From: JAUIET01 sp039111475
GTDB taxonomy: Bacteria > Pseudomonadota > Gammaproteobacteria > Pseudomonadales > JAUIET01
Direction: 5' to 3'
Assembly (NCBI GenBank): GCA_039111475.1
Contig: JBCCIP010000020.1
Coordinates: 1-64,000 of the forward strand
Length of the DNA stretch: 64,000 nucleotides
This document shows positions 34,843 through 46,400 of this stretch, in pieces (the first letter of the stretch is position 1; each line of letters begins with the position of its first letter). The notes below the pieces were generated by a model, which did not search any database, was not told the origin of the DNA, and saw only the letters and a list, made by a program, of their open reading frames with translations. The translations under genes were made by a program, and so were the position numbers.

Positions 34843-36645
34843 CTACGCCACGCCAGATTCTGAATCACTGTCTCGTCTGCCCAGGCCTGATTCATTGGTA
34901 TCGTTACTTGACCGCCGCTCAAATGCTTGCGCTCGGACGTCAGCGATCTGGCCAGTAGCTTCCCGGCTTTGTACTGGGCTTCTTCCGACGATCTTGATAA
35001 GCTGGTCCAAAGACGAACGTAATTGCGCTCTCTCTTGCACCCCTTCAAGCAGATTGACTTGCTGATCTGCGACGGTTTTCAGCTGATCAAATACCCTTTT
35101 TTCTACGCTCCGATTACTGTTCAAGCCTTCAACAATACTGTTGAGCAATAAAGACAACTCTTCAGATACCGGTTTTTCCCTAACCTCACCAAGCAGCTCT
35201 TCTAGGCGACCGTTCATCGCGCCAGCAGCATCGCGCACACGTGCATCAATTACCTGCAAAGCCTGTGCGACAGGCTCAATTGATTCGCGCAATCGCTCAT
35301 CGGTAAACTCATCATGCCCAGCCATCGCTGTGACGTTGTTATCGATCTGCTCGATCATTACGCCAAAGGTGTTATACGCTTGCTCGAAACGCTCTGGCAT
35401 ATCTTCACTAATGCCTTTAGCAACTTCGCCAATGCGCACCGCAACATGTTGATTGGACTCGTCTATCGTTACTAACGACGAGTTCATAGCGTCGAGTTTA
35501 TCGGCAATGCGCTGACTACCGGCCAACAATTCCTTCGCATTCTCTTCACTAACAACCTTGCTGATTTGCGTATTCTGCTGCTGTATAGCTTGCAAGCTCC
35601 CATTAAGGCCGGCTAGCGTGTCCGCCATGGAAGCTTGTTGCACTAGCATTTCTTGGGTGTTTTTGGCGGTTAGTAAACTTGCCTCAGACGCTTCATTCAT
35701 AACGCCCATAAGGTGACCCATCTTGCGCTGCGTAATTTGCGATGTTTGCACAAAGCCAACCAACCAGGCTTTTAGTTCATCAGAACCTGCTGCCTTAGGA
35801 TTAGCCGCCCCTTTCTTCATCTTCTCACTGGGCGCAGGAATACGTTCGTCAATCCAGCGACTGGCGGTTTCTATGAACTTATCTTGAGAGGTGCCGCATA
35901 AATAGCTGAAAAAGCCTGTAAGTAGAGAACCGGACAACCCGAATAAAGACGAACTAAAAGCAACACCCATGCCTTTCAAAGGAGCCGCAATGCCCGCAAT
36001 AAAGTCAGACATACCGTCTGAGCTATCACCTGTGATACTCGCCATACTACCCATGGCCTCACCAACAGCGTCAATGGTCAGCAGCAGGCCCCAGAACGTA
36101 CCTAGCAAGCCCAACATAACCAACAAGCCAGATAAGAACGCCGTTCTTGAACGGGTCTTACCTACCCGGAATCCAAGTTTTGACTTGATCAGGCGAGCGT
36201 CTGTGTCAGTAACGTTCAGGTGACCATAGACCGTGAGATTTGTCAGCAAACCTGCCATGTTCTTGGTGTCGAGAACGCGCGCCGGACCCTTCAGAGTCGT
36301 CATTAACTCGGTGTGAAGATGCTCCGAACACTCACCTGTGCGGGCCGTTTCATCCAATTGATTCATGAAACGTGAGGTCTGCCACAGTCGGTATTGGAAC
36401 CATACAGCCATGGCCACAGCAACGACAAATATAAGTATGATGACGCTGTTGAGCACAACGTTTGTTTCAAAATTTACTCGAAGCTGATCAATATTTACGC
36501 CAATAATGGCCAGCACACTGACGATCGTTACTATTATTCCGGGCGTGATATACGCAAGAATATTTCCATCGACAGTGCCGCTGCATTTGTCTGGTTCAGC
36601 GGGAGGCGGCAGAAATTGAGCGAGCACACGCTTAAGCTTATTCAT
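34843..36645 (-). CDS. MotA/TolQ/ExbB-like inner-membrane channel protein with cytoplasmic coiled coil
   Basis: A 600-residue protein; the ATG at 36645 is preferred (AGGA eight bases before it) over a GTG nine codons upstream. Membrane segments lie near residues 28-50 and 58-80 and then as a TolQ/ExbB pair: VMLGLLGTFWGLLLTIDAVG near 190 and GMGVAFSSSLFGLSGSLLTG near 240. These are the family's channel signatures. Residues ~300-590 form a long, Gln/Asn/Glu-rich cytoplasmic region with coiled-coil character, far longer than ExbB or MotA. It precedes the MotB-like gene by 6 bases, and the pair corresponds to SiiB/SiiA. It would couple the proton gradient to the type I exporter. Confidence 0.82.
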   Translation of the reverse strand: MNKLKRVLAQFLPPPAEPDKCSGTVDGNILAYITPGIIVTIVSVLAIIGVNIDQLRVNFETNVVLNSVIILIFVVAVAMAVWFQYRLWQTSRFMNQLDETARTGECSEHLHTELMTTLKGPARVLDTKNMAGLLTNLTVYGHLNVTDTDARLIKSKLGFRVGKTRSRTAFLSGLLVMLGLLGTFWGLLLTIDAVGEAMGSMASITGDSSDGMSDFIAGIAAPLKGMGVAFSSSLFGLSGSLLTGFFSYLCGTSQDKFIETASRWIDERIPAPSEKMKKGAANPKAAGSDELKAWLVGFVQTSQITQRKMGHLMGVMNEASEASLLTAKNTQEMLVQQASMADTLAGLNGSLQAIQQQNTQISKVVSEENAKELLAGSQRIADKLDAMNSSLVTIDESNQHVAVRIGEVAKGISEDMPERFEQAYNTFGVMIEQIDNNVTAMAGHDEFTDERLRESIEPVAQALQVIDARVRDAAGAMNGRLEELLGEVREKPVSEELSLLLNSIVEGLNSNRSVEKRVFDQLKTVADQQVNLLEGVQERAQLRSSLDQLIKIVGRSPVQSREATGQIADVRAQAFERRSSNDTNESGLGRRDSDSESGVA

Positions 36646-36825
36646 GAACCGCTTCCTGATGCACTGTTTCACTGGTACAAAGAATCATGTTGTCTTCTTT
36701 TTCGTATTTTTGTTTTTTTGTGACGACTGTCATAAGACTAGTAAATGATCCAGTCTTTATCTAATCAACTGAGCTATTTCGTTTTTTTTGTTTTTGTATT
36801 TCTGAACAAACTCTGGCCAGATTGA
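36646..36825 (-). promoter_or_regulatory. 180-base AT-rich gap inside the secretion operon
   Basis: The HlyD and MotA-like genes are separated by about 180 bases, unlike the overlaps elsewhere in this operon. On the coding strand the gap is rich in A tracts, and around 36721-36732 it has a short inverted repeat TGAC-N4-GTCA. It may carry an internal promoter or RNA-processing site so that the channel genes and TolC are expressed apart from the ABC/HlyD pair. No -35/-10 pair is convincing. Confidence 0.35.
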
Positions 36826-38184
36826 TCAAGACTCGCGCAAAGCCTGGCTTCTGATATTAATCAGAGGTTTTAACAAAGCTCTAAGTATCGAAATTTGGCC
36901 AGTTAGAATGCTCACCTCAGCGGTCATGCCTGGTCGCACCTGCTGATCATCGCCCAGTCGATCGCTGTCCAATGCGACTCTGACTTTGAAGTGCTCCCTG
37001 TTCTGTTTGTCAACAAAGCTATCAGGGCTGATGTAAATCAACTCGCCATCGATGCCACCATAGATCGTGTAGTCATACGCGCTGATTTTGGTTAGTGCTG
37101 GTAGTTCTGGCCAGACTTTCCCGCGATCGGTTGTTGCTATTTGCCCTTCTACTACAAGTGTTTCATTCGCCGGAATAATCTCGGCTAAAGGAGCGCCTGG
37201 CTGACTCACGCCGCCAACCGTATGAATATGCAATTTGTTAACCGTGCCATCGATGGGTGAATTAATAGAAGAGCGTGTTACCTGATCTTGCAGAGCGGCT
37301 ATTCGCTCGGTCAGAGTCTCTATCTGAAATCTTGCAGCATTAAGCTGCTCCGCCATTTCAGCGTGATGCTTCTGCTTGACCTCTTCCAATAGACTCACGA
37401 GTTCAGTCTTTTCCGCCTCAATAATCGGAACCCTGTTTTTTGCACTTTCCAGCTGCGTGATGAGCTTTCGAGATTGGCTTTTATTATTCAGATACAAAGT
37501 CTCCGAGATAGCCCCGGCATCAAGCAACTTCTTTCGAATAGCCAATTGCCGCTTGGACACGTTTAATTCCTGGCGAATGTTCTGCACCTGAGCTTGCAAT
37601 GCATCCAGTTCGAATGCTTTCTGGTTTTGCCGTTCTTCAATGCCTTTTACAGTCTCCAGAAAAGACTGCCTGTTGGCGTCGAACAAAGACATTTCCCGCC
37701 TGGCAAGATCCGAATTTTCTGCTACAAAAGACGCCGGTAATTCAAGTTGTTCAGCGCCGTTTTGCTCTGCTTCAATTCTTAGTTTTCGCGCCTTGAGCGC
37801 CTGAGCCTCAATCGCAGCTTCCTTAAGCTGCGTTTTTGCGCGCGTATTGGCAACAAGAAACAAGGTTTCACCAGCACTTACTTTTTGCCCTTCTTTGACC
37901 AGAATCGTTTCTACAATTCCCCCTTCGAGATGCTGCACAACACGGGCATTACCCGAGGGTATGATTCGCCCACTCGCAGTAACATGCTGATCTATTTCAG
38001 ACAGGCCCGACCACAATAGGAACGCGGCAACCAGTGTCACTAATGCCAGCAACACCGGGCGATAGTTCCAGAAGTCATCCGCAATTTCAAATGCATTACT
38101 GCGATCGGGGTTTGCCGCTCTAATTTCCTCTGCACGTTCAACAGCTGAAATAGCAGATTCCTTCATATCGTTTAACCAGCTCAT
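36826..38184 (-). CDS. HlyD-family membrane-fusion adaptor of the T1SS
   Basis: A 452-residue adaptor with one membrane helix (about residues 48-66) and a periplasmic body. The first half-motif of the lipoyl domain is GRIIPSGNARVVQHLEGGIV near 73-92. A long coiled-coil hairpin (about 120-300) follows, then RSSINSPIDGTVNKLHIHTV, the second lipoyl half. The C-terminal beta domain ends with VRPGMTAEVSILTG, the HlyD/LapC-type signature. It bridges the ABC transporter to the TolC channel. The ATG overlaps the stop of the ABC gene by 4 bases (ATGA), so the two are translationally coupled. Corresponds to SiiD. Confidence 0.93.
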   Translation of the reverse strand: MSWLNDMKESAISAVERAEEIRAANPDRSNAFEIADDFWNYRPVLLALVTLVAAFLLWSGLSEIDQHVTASGRIIPSGNARVVQHLEGGIVETILVKEGQKVSAGETLFLVANTRAKTQLKEAAIEAQALKARKLRIEAEQNGAEQLELPASFVAENSDLARREMSLFDANRQSFLETVKGIEERQNQKAFELDALQAQVQNIRQELNVSKRQLAIRKKLLDAGAISETLYLNNKSQSRKLITQLESAKNRVPIIEAEKTELVSLLEEVKQKHHAEMAEQLNAARFQIETLTERIAALQDQVTRSSINSPIDGTVNKLHIHTVGGVSQPGAPLAEIIPANETLVVEGQIATTDRGKVWPELPALTKISAYDYTIYGGIDGELIYISPDSFVDKQNREHFKVRVALDSDRLGDDQQVRPGMTAEVSILTGQISILRALLKPLINIRSQALRES

Positions 38185-40316
38185 GCTTGCGCCCCCAACT
38201 TCTGCAACACGACCTCAGTCGGCCCATCTGCAATCATCTTCCCGTTATCCAGTAGGATCAGTCGATCCACCAGAGACAACAGCGATGTTCTATGCGTTAC
38301 CATAATTAAGGTGCGATTCTTTAAGTACTCCGCCATCTGCTGTTTAAATTGATTCTCGAGTACTGAATCCAGGCCGGTGGTTGGCTCGTCAAAGATCAGT
38401 ACGCGGGGATTTCGCAGTATTGCGCGCGCAATAGAAATTGCCTGACGCTGCCCTCCAGATAACTGCGAGCCACCTTCACCCACCTCCGTTTCAAGGCCAT
38501 GACCACAGTGCTTTATGATTTCTTCAACGCCGGAGATTCTGGCTGCGTACTTCAGCGCGGCTTCACTAACATCTGCTCTACCCATAAGGATATTGTCGCG
38601 GATAGTGCCTGATACGAAGAACGGAAACTGCGGAACGACGGCTACCGTGCGACGTAATTCAGCAGGTGATATCGCTTTTAGCCCATAGTTTCCAAAATAG
38701 ATATTGCCCTCAAAATCGTTTAAAAGACCTGTCATCACTGAAGCTAGGGTGCTCTTCCCAGCACCGGATGGCCCTATCAAACCAATCTTTTCGCCAGGTT
38801 TGATAATCATTGATATATCACGCAACGCGGGACGCATTTGCTGAGGATATTGATAGCGCACGTTCTCGAGTTGGATATCACCTTTCAGCGGTCCTTTGGG
38901 AGAGCGCTGGCAAGGTGCCTCGGTTTCGTTCGGCAACCTGAACAAAGCATCTATTGTTCTTAAAACATCCCTGCTTTGCTTCCAGCGACTGACGACTCCG
39001 GCCAAATTCATTATCGGTGCAATAGCGCGTCCGGACAGAATGGTACACGCGATAAGTCCACCAATGGTCAGCTTGCCTGACTGGATCTGATAGACGCCTA
39101 AAACAACGATGAACACATGCACCATGTGCATAATGGTGACCGACAAATTCTGCACGGCTGAGAACAGAAACTGATTTTTTCGAGTGGTTTCGGCAGCACG
39201 CATCGACGCGTAATTCCACTTGAACAGACGGTCACCTACGGCATTAAACACCTTGAAATGCTGCATGCCCGCCAGTGACTCAATCATTAGTGTCGATTTT
39301 TTTTGCATAGATGAAAAATGATCTGCTGTACTGCGATTAATCGGTACTTGTATTGCCACATTGAAAACGATAATTGCGATCGCTCCTGTAATCGGTACCA
39401 GTGTTAGTGGCGGCGATATCATGTATATGATCATCAGAAACAAGGCAAAAAACGGTAGGTCAACCAGTGTTGGTACAAAACGTGACGCGTAAAACTCTCT
39501 AATCCCTTGCAACTCTCGAAACAAATTGCTTCTCTCACCAACAGACAAGCGCATTTGTTCGGTATTCACCATCATCAACCGCTGCATCAAGGTGCCGTCA
39601 AAGCCGGTACCGACTTTTGCCGCTACGCGTTCAAGAATGTAGGAGCGCATTGTTTTTAGGAGGAAATCGAATAGCAATGCGATCGCCACACCAGTTGCCA
39701 ATACGAACAATGTGGCTTCAGCAAAGTTTGGAATTACTGAGTCGTAGACGTTTAACGTAAACAGTGGCAGAGCAACTACGAACAAGTTGATAAACAGAGA
39801 GCAAAGCAAAACCTCACCGAAACTCGACAAGTGCTTAAACAGCGGCTGCCAGAACCAATCGATTGGCGGCTGCTCGCTCATGTGATCAGTCACCGCAGCA
39901 ACTTGTTCCTGATTGGGTCGTATACTCAGCGCTTTTCCAGAGTAGTTCTCACTCAAGCCTTTCAGATCGGCTCTTTGAAAACCAATGCCCGGAACGTACA
40001 TTCTCCCTTCCTGACCTTCTCTGGGCAGGTACACTCCTGGACTGTCGTCGCTAGCCAGCAAGATGACTGGCGTTGGAGCGTTGGGGATATCATCAAGCTC
40101 TAGAGAGTCAGTTCGTGTAGTAAATTGAAGCCTTTCGCCAAGGGCTTCCAAATCATCTAAAGAAAGCGGTCCCGGCTCACGAGAAAGCTGGACCTTTAGC
40201 CCTTCAATATCTGCATTGATTCCAAAGAAGACCAGTACGATTTGCAGACACTTGGCTAAAGGATCTTCAACCTTTCGCGGTACATCATCATTATTATCGA
40301 CCAGTGTCAGCGCCAT
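38181..40316 (-). CDS. Type I secretion ABC transporter/ATPase (HlyB/LapB-like)
   Basis: A 711-residue exporter half. The N-terminal ~130 residues have the C39-like layout but lack a catalytic Cys-His pair, so it should bind rather than cleave the substrate. Six membrane segments cover about 160-440. The ATPase has GPSGAGKST (Walker A), LSGGQRQ (signature), VLIFDEPT (Walker B) and VTHR (H-loop). The gene lies 129 bases downstream of the giant RTX gene and just before HlyD. It would recognise the C-terminal signal of the giant protein and drive export. It corresponds to SiiF or LapB. Confidence 0.95.
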   Translation of the reverse strand: MALTLVDNNDDVPRKVEDPLAKCLQIVLVFFGINADIEGLKVQLSREPGPLSLDDLEALGERLQFTTRTDSLELDDIPNAPTPVILLASDDSPGVYLPREGQEGRMYVPGIGFQRADLKGLSENYSGKALSIRPNQEQVAAVTDHMSEQPPIDWFWQPLFKHLSSFGEVLLCSLFINLFVVALPLFTLNVYDSVIPNFAEATLFVLATGVAIALLFDFLLKTMRSYILERVAAKVGTGFDGTLMQRLMMVNTEQMRLSVGERSNLFRELQGIREFYASRFVPTLVDLPFFALFLMIIYMISPPLTLVPITGAIAIIVFNVAIQVPINRSTADHFSSMQKKSTLMIESLAGMQHFKVFNAVGDRLFKWNYASMRAAETTRKNQFLFSAVQNLSVTIMHMVHVFIVVLGVYQIQSGKLTIGGLIACTILSGRAIAPIMNLAGVVSRWKQSRDVLRTIDALFRLPNETEAPCQRSPKGPLKGDIQLENVRYQYPQQMRPALRDISMIIKPGEKIGLIGPSGAGKSTLASVMTGLLNDFEGNIYFGNYGLKAISPAELRRTVAVVPQFPFFVSGTIRDNILMGRADVSEAALKYAARISGVEEIIKHCGHGLETEVGEGGSQLSGGQRQAISIARAILRNPRVLIFDEPTTGLDSVLENQFKQQMAEYLKNRTLIMVTHRTSLLSLVDRLILLDNGKMIADGPTEVVLQKLGAQA

Positions 40317-40386
40317 GAATTACTCTCGGGATTAACGCATTGTTATCCTTAAAGAGTAGACGACGAACGGCAGCTTCGCCGATTTT

Positions 40387-40415
40387 GTTAGAGCGGGCTA
40401 GCAGCGTGCTCTAAC
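40387..40415 (-). terminator. Inverted repeat after the giant RTX gene
   Basis: GTTAGAGC and GCTCTAAC form eight perfect pairs around a 13-base loop in the gap between the giant gene and the ABC gene. There is no U tract after it on the coding strand. It could reduce read-through so that the huge structural gene and the exporter are made in different amounts, or stabilise a processed end. Confidence 0.35.
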
Positions 40416-40445
40416 GCTTACTAAATGCACTAACAACTTTTGGAT

Positions 40446-43400
40446 CTATGTCATGTTGATGACCAATTGAACCCCATTGTCCCAGTCTATCGTACGAGTG
40501 TTGCCAACAGTGGAATCTCCACTCACTGTGGCACCACTCTGATCCAGAGCATTGAAGTCTGTTAAGTTCATAGTCCCAGAGTCGATGTCAATTGTAAGGC
40601 TGTTACCGCTGCCTGTTATTGAACTGATTTCACTATTGCCTATGTCAAAAGTATCACCACCATTCACGCCAGTTCCACTGAAGTCCAGCTCTTCCACGTC
40701 GGTAAACAAGCTGGCGAGATCTACTCCATCGATACCAGCGTCGGTTAGATCATCGCCAGCCAGGCTGTCTGTAATGATCATACGGTCGGCGGCACCACCA
40801 TTAGCGTCTACCGAATTCAGGCTGCCGATTGCATCCATGTCAAAGGTCAGTGTGTCGTTGTTTGCAGAAAGCGCAAAGTTCTCAAAGTTGTCAACAATCG
40901 CGGAGTTAGTACCAACATTGAGTGTGCCGCCTACGCCATCAACTGCACCTGCAGACAATACACCGCCGGTAATGGCACCTGCACTTGAATAGTCCAGCGT
41001 GTCATTGTTCAGGCCACCATCGAGAATGTCCAGCCCGCCACTGAAGTTGATGGTATCGTCACCTTGGCCGCCATCAATAATGTTATTGTTACTGTCACCA
41101 GTGATGTCGTCATTGTTATCGCTACCGAACACATTTTCTATGTTGCTCAGGGTATCCTGACCACCGTCGCCGTCATTCAAGGCGCGATTGGATGCCAGAG
41201 CGGCCGACAAGTCCACCACAATACCATTCGCTGCCAAGCTGTAATCGACCAAGTCGTTATCACCGCCTCCATCGATAACATCATTTCCGACACCACCCAT
41301 AATGGTGTCGGCGTTAGCGCCGCCATTGAGAGTGTCATTACCGCCGTTTCCGATGAGGGTATCTTGGCCATTGCCACCGACAAGCTGGTTGCCGCCAGCA
41401 TCACCCGTGATGTTGTCGTTACCGTTTGATCCAGTGACATGATCAATATCGCTGAATGTGTCGCTGGCTCCGTCACCATCATTTGTGGTTACACCTGAGA
41501 CCATGTTGACCGTCACGCCGCTGGCAGCCCCAGAGTAGCTAATGGTGTCGTCACCACCGCCGCCTTGCAGGTCATCTACACCACCTCGACCAGCCAGAAC
41601 ATCATTACCCAGCCCACCATTAATAGTGTTAGCGTTGTTATCGCCACTCAATGTATCCGCATTTGCAGAGCCTGTCAGATTCTGTATGTTGGAGAAAGTA
41701 TCTGTGGATAAATCACCGTCATTGCTGGCCCCACCTGCGAGGAGGTCGGCGGTTACTGAACCAGCTGCATTCACATAGGTGACTGTATTAGTACCTGCAC
41801 CACCGTTCAACGTATCAAGACCACCACGGCCGGCCAACGTATCATTACCATTGCCGCCATCAATTGTGTTGTTATTGCTGTCGCCAGTGATGTTATCGTT
41901 GTTGGCGCTGCCGGTTACATTTTCAATATTGTTCAGCGTATCACTGCCGCCATCACCGTCATTGCTGGCGCTATTGGACGACAGATTTACGGTAACTCCG
42001 AAAGCCGCGCCCGCATAGGTAATTGTATCTGTATCCGCTCCGCCATCGATAATGTCATTGCCAACGCCACCCGAGATAAGATCATTGCCCGCCAGTCCAT
42101 CGATCGTGTCAATCCCATCATTGCCGATGAGAATATTCCCCCCGGTATTTCCAGTCAGCGTGTCAGCAAAATTGGAACCCGACAAGAACTCGAAGTTACT
42201 GATCGTGTCGCTGAAGCCGAAGCCATCATCCAACACTGTATTGGTGTCCAGATTTACATCCACTCCGCCAACGGCTGCCGAATAGTCCAACGTATCAAGA
42301 TTGTTGCCACCATCCAGTGTATCAGCACCAGACCCGCCGGAGATGGTATCCGCCCCATCACCGCCAAGCAGCGTATTCTGCTGGGCATCACCATCCAGCG
42401 TATCGTCACCACTTGTGCCCGTTATGCTTTCGATGTTGCGTACCGTGTCATCAGTACCACCATTGACGGAAACAAACACTGAGCTGCTGCCATTCAAGCT
42501 CACCGAGATTGATGACACACCGGCAAGACCGGAGTAATCCAGGCTGTCAGCATCAGCACCACCATCGTAGTTGTCTGCACCGGCACTGGCGGTGATGCTG
42601 TCAGCACCACTCCCAGTGTTTATAACGTTGCTGGCACCACTACCGCTGACGATGTCGGCACTGGCGGAACCAATGAAGTTCTCAATCGACAACAGAGTAT
42701 CACTGCCACCATCACCGTCATCGCTGACTACCCCACTGCCGAGGTTCACAGTGACACCACCTGCCGCTGTAGAGTAATCTATCGTGTCTGTATCTTCGCC
42801 ACCATCAAGAACGTCATTACCGACGCGGCCGGACAAAGTGTCATTGCCCTGACCACCGATCAATGTGTTGTTTGTACCGTCGCCGTGTATGGTGTCGTCG
42901 CCGTTAGTACCAATTACATTTTCAATGCTTTGTATGCTGTCGTTCGAGTCACCCGATATTGTGACCGTGGATACAGATGTTCCGTTCAGCGTGACTGAGA
43001 TGGCACCAGCACTGGGGTGCAGGCTGTAATCCAGAGTGTCATTGTCTGCACCGCCATCAATTGTGTCTGCGCCACTGCCGCCAAAGAAAACGTCCGCACC
43101 AGACCCGCCGCTCACGTTATCGCCACCAGCTCCACCATCAATAGTGTCAGCGCCGCCGCCGCCCACAATAATGTCCGCGCTACCCAGACCTGACAGCGTG
43201 TTATCGTTAGCATCCCCGGTGATAGTATCTGCGCCATTGGTACCAACAATATTTTCCACATCGCTGAGCGTGTCGTTGTCTCCACCGTCCACTGTCACCG
43301 TAGTGCTTGCCGCGCCATTCAGCGTAACATTGATGAAATTAGCGCCTACTAATCCGGAATAATCAACCGTGTCACTGTCAGAGCCGCCTTCGATTGTATC

Positions 43401-46400
43401 GGTACCGGCACCGGCAATAAACAGATCATCATCGTCGCCACCGAACAGAATATCATCGCCAGCACCGCCATCAATAACGTCGTTACCACTGTGGCCATCC
43501 AAAATATTCGCCAACGAATCCCCGGTTAAGCTGTCGTCACTGCCGCTACCAGTAATGTTCTCAAAATTGCGAATTGAGTCATTGTCCCCCCCACTGACGC
43601 TAACGATTATGGCGTTTGCGCCATTCAAGGTTGCGCTGATGCCTGTTATGCCTCCCAGATTAGAGTAGTCAATGGTGTCGCCGCCAAGACCAGCATCCAA
43701 CACATCATTGCCAGCACTGGCTTCAAACACATCGTCGCCGTCCAAACTTTCAACAACGTCCGCGTCACTGGAACCGCGCACAATGTCGTCAAAATCTGTC
43801 AGTAAATATTGTTCGAAATTACTAAAGAAATCGGTAAAGCCAAAAAATTGAGTGACGAACCCGGCACCCAAATTTATATCGATACCATTGCCCGTAATAT
43901 TCTGATAGTCGAGCACATCACCAGTTCCAGAACCACCATCCAGGGTATCATTGGACGTACTCCCAAGGATTAGATCATCGCCGGCGCCACCTTGCAGATT
44001 GTTGCTGGCCGTATCGCCGCCGATCGTATCGTTGCCCTGTGAACCAATAATATTCTCGAAACTGTTAGCAGTATGGTTATCCCCACCATTGACCGTAACG
44101 GTGACATTACTGCCACCATTAAGCGTGACATCGATAAAATTTCCTGCAGTAAATCCGGAGTAATCGAGAGTGTCAGTGCCGCTGCTGCCAATGTAGGTGT
44201 CCAGACCGGTGCCGGCAATGATGGTATCGTTTCCAGTGCCACCGTTGAGCACATTGGCTAGACTATTACCTTCTATGCTGTCAGCGCCATCCGAGCCCTG
44301 GACGTTTTCTATATTGCGAATAGTGTCGTTGGTCTGGCCGTTCACAACAATCGTCGTGTCACCTGACTCATTCAAGTTCACCGTGATCCCGGCGCCGGTA
44401 TTGTTGTAGCGAATGGTATCGGTATCGGCTCCGCCATCAAATACGCTGCCACCGCCGCGTGATTCAAAGGTATCCGCGCCAGCATTGCCTTCAAAGGTGT
44501 TGTTGTACACGCCCCAGTTACCCAGGAAGTCGTTGCCGTCATCACCCGTACCGGTATTCCCGCTGGAGTAAGCCCACAATGTATCGTTTTCGGTACCGAG
44601 CGTAACATCAGCACCACCGCCATACGCACGAACAATATCGTTCCCGCTACCGGCGTCCACTATCGCGTCGGTACCAAACAAATCGACATCGTCAGCCCCG
44701 TCTCCAGCATTGACCGTCGCGTCGTTGGAATTCAGGTCCACAACGTCGTTACCGCCTAATGTTTCCAACAGAATCACATTGGCATCAGTTTGAACCGTGT
44801 CAGCACCGGTAGTGGTACGCAGAATCTCTATACTGTCGGCTCGATCGCCTTCAGCGCCACCGCCAATATCCAACGTGAACAAGCCACCGGCAACAGCGGT
44901 CATGTCGACGCTCAAGCCGGAACTCAGGTCGCTGTAATCCAGCGTGTCGTTACCACCACCGCCGTAAATCTCGTCATCACCACCGGCAGCGAAGAACGTA
45001 TCATCACCACCTTGGCCATAGAAGAAATTTTGCTGGCTGTGGCCGCGAATAATATCGTTGCCTTCGGTAGCAAACACGCGTTCTATATTGACGATGGTGT
45101 CGTTGTCACCGCCATCAACCGCCACGGTCGAAACGCTGCCACCATTCAGATCAATATCGATAAAATTGATACCGGACTCGAAGCGATAATCGACCGCATC
45201 GCGCGTTCCGCTGCCGCCGTCCATGGTGTCAACACCGGCACCGCCGCGAAGCGTATCCCAGTTGCTGGAGCCGCCTTCCAGAGTATCATCCCCAGCGCCG
45301 CCTTCCAGTACGTCATTGCCTGATTCTCCCTGCAGTAGATCATTACCATCGCCGCCGCGCAGGGTATCCGAACCAAGATCACCCCGCAGGGTGTTGTCCT
45401 GAGCGTCGCCGGTAATGTCGTCATTGCCCTGGCTGCCAATAATATCGCGAATGTTGGATGCGGTGTCGGTCTCGGAGCCACCAACATTCACGGTAAAAGC
45501 ACCGCCGGTCAACGCGCTCATATCGGTTACTACGCGATCGACGCGGTCGTTGTATTCCAGGGTATTGATGCCGGCACCACCGTCGAACACGTCATCGCCG
45601 CCTTCACCACGCAAGATATCGTCACCAGCACCCGCAGTGAAGCTATTGGCATTGCCGTCGCCACGAATAACATCATTGCCTGCGGTACCGACAATGTTCT
45701 CAATATTACGGACCAGGTCATTGTCACTGCCGTTGACCGTGACCGTGGTTTGTATGCCGGAATTAAGATTGACGGAAATCGAGGTCACACCGGCCTGCAG
45801 AGAATAATCCAATGTATCGGAGCCGTTATCGCCTTCGATAACATCTACGCCTGCACTGGAGAAGAAATAATCGCTGCCATCTCCCCCATCAAGGTCGTTA
45901 GCTTCAACGCCACCGGTGATGATGTCGTCGAAATCCGAACCGATGATGTTCTCAATGCTGGTTAAAGTGTCACTCGCGCCGTCACCGTCGTCGGTTGCGG
46001 CGTCAGCTGACAAATCAACCACAATGCCGGCTGCTGCCTCTTCGTAATTGGCTGTATCCGTATCGTCGCCACCATCCAGAATATCAACACCCGCTCCACC
46101 AGACAGTTCATCATCGCCACCTAGAGTGGTAATAACGTTGGCGCTGTCGTCACCATGCACGGTGTCGTTGCCGGCGGTTGCGATAACATTCTCGATATTG
46201 AGGACAATGTCGTTGTTCGCACCATCAACGGTGACGCTGGCCGAGCCGGAGCCGTCCAGGGCGACATTGATAAAGTTAATTCCTGCCTGCGCAGAATAAT
46301 CGACGGTGTCGGTGTCCGCACCCCCGTCAAAGCGGTTGGTACCGGCGCTGCCTAGGAACAGGTCGTCGCCGGCCTCACCCCATAAACGGTTGTCGGCGTT

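Noticed and set aside
38181..40316. Active C39 peptidase at the N-terminus of the ABC transporter
   Set aside because: The catalytic Cys-His pair is missing, so it is a C39-like binding domain, as in HlyB.
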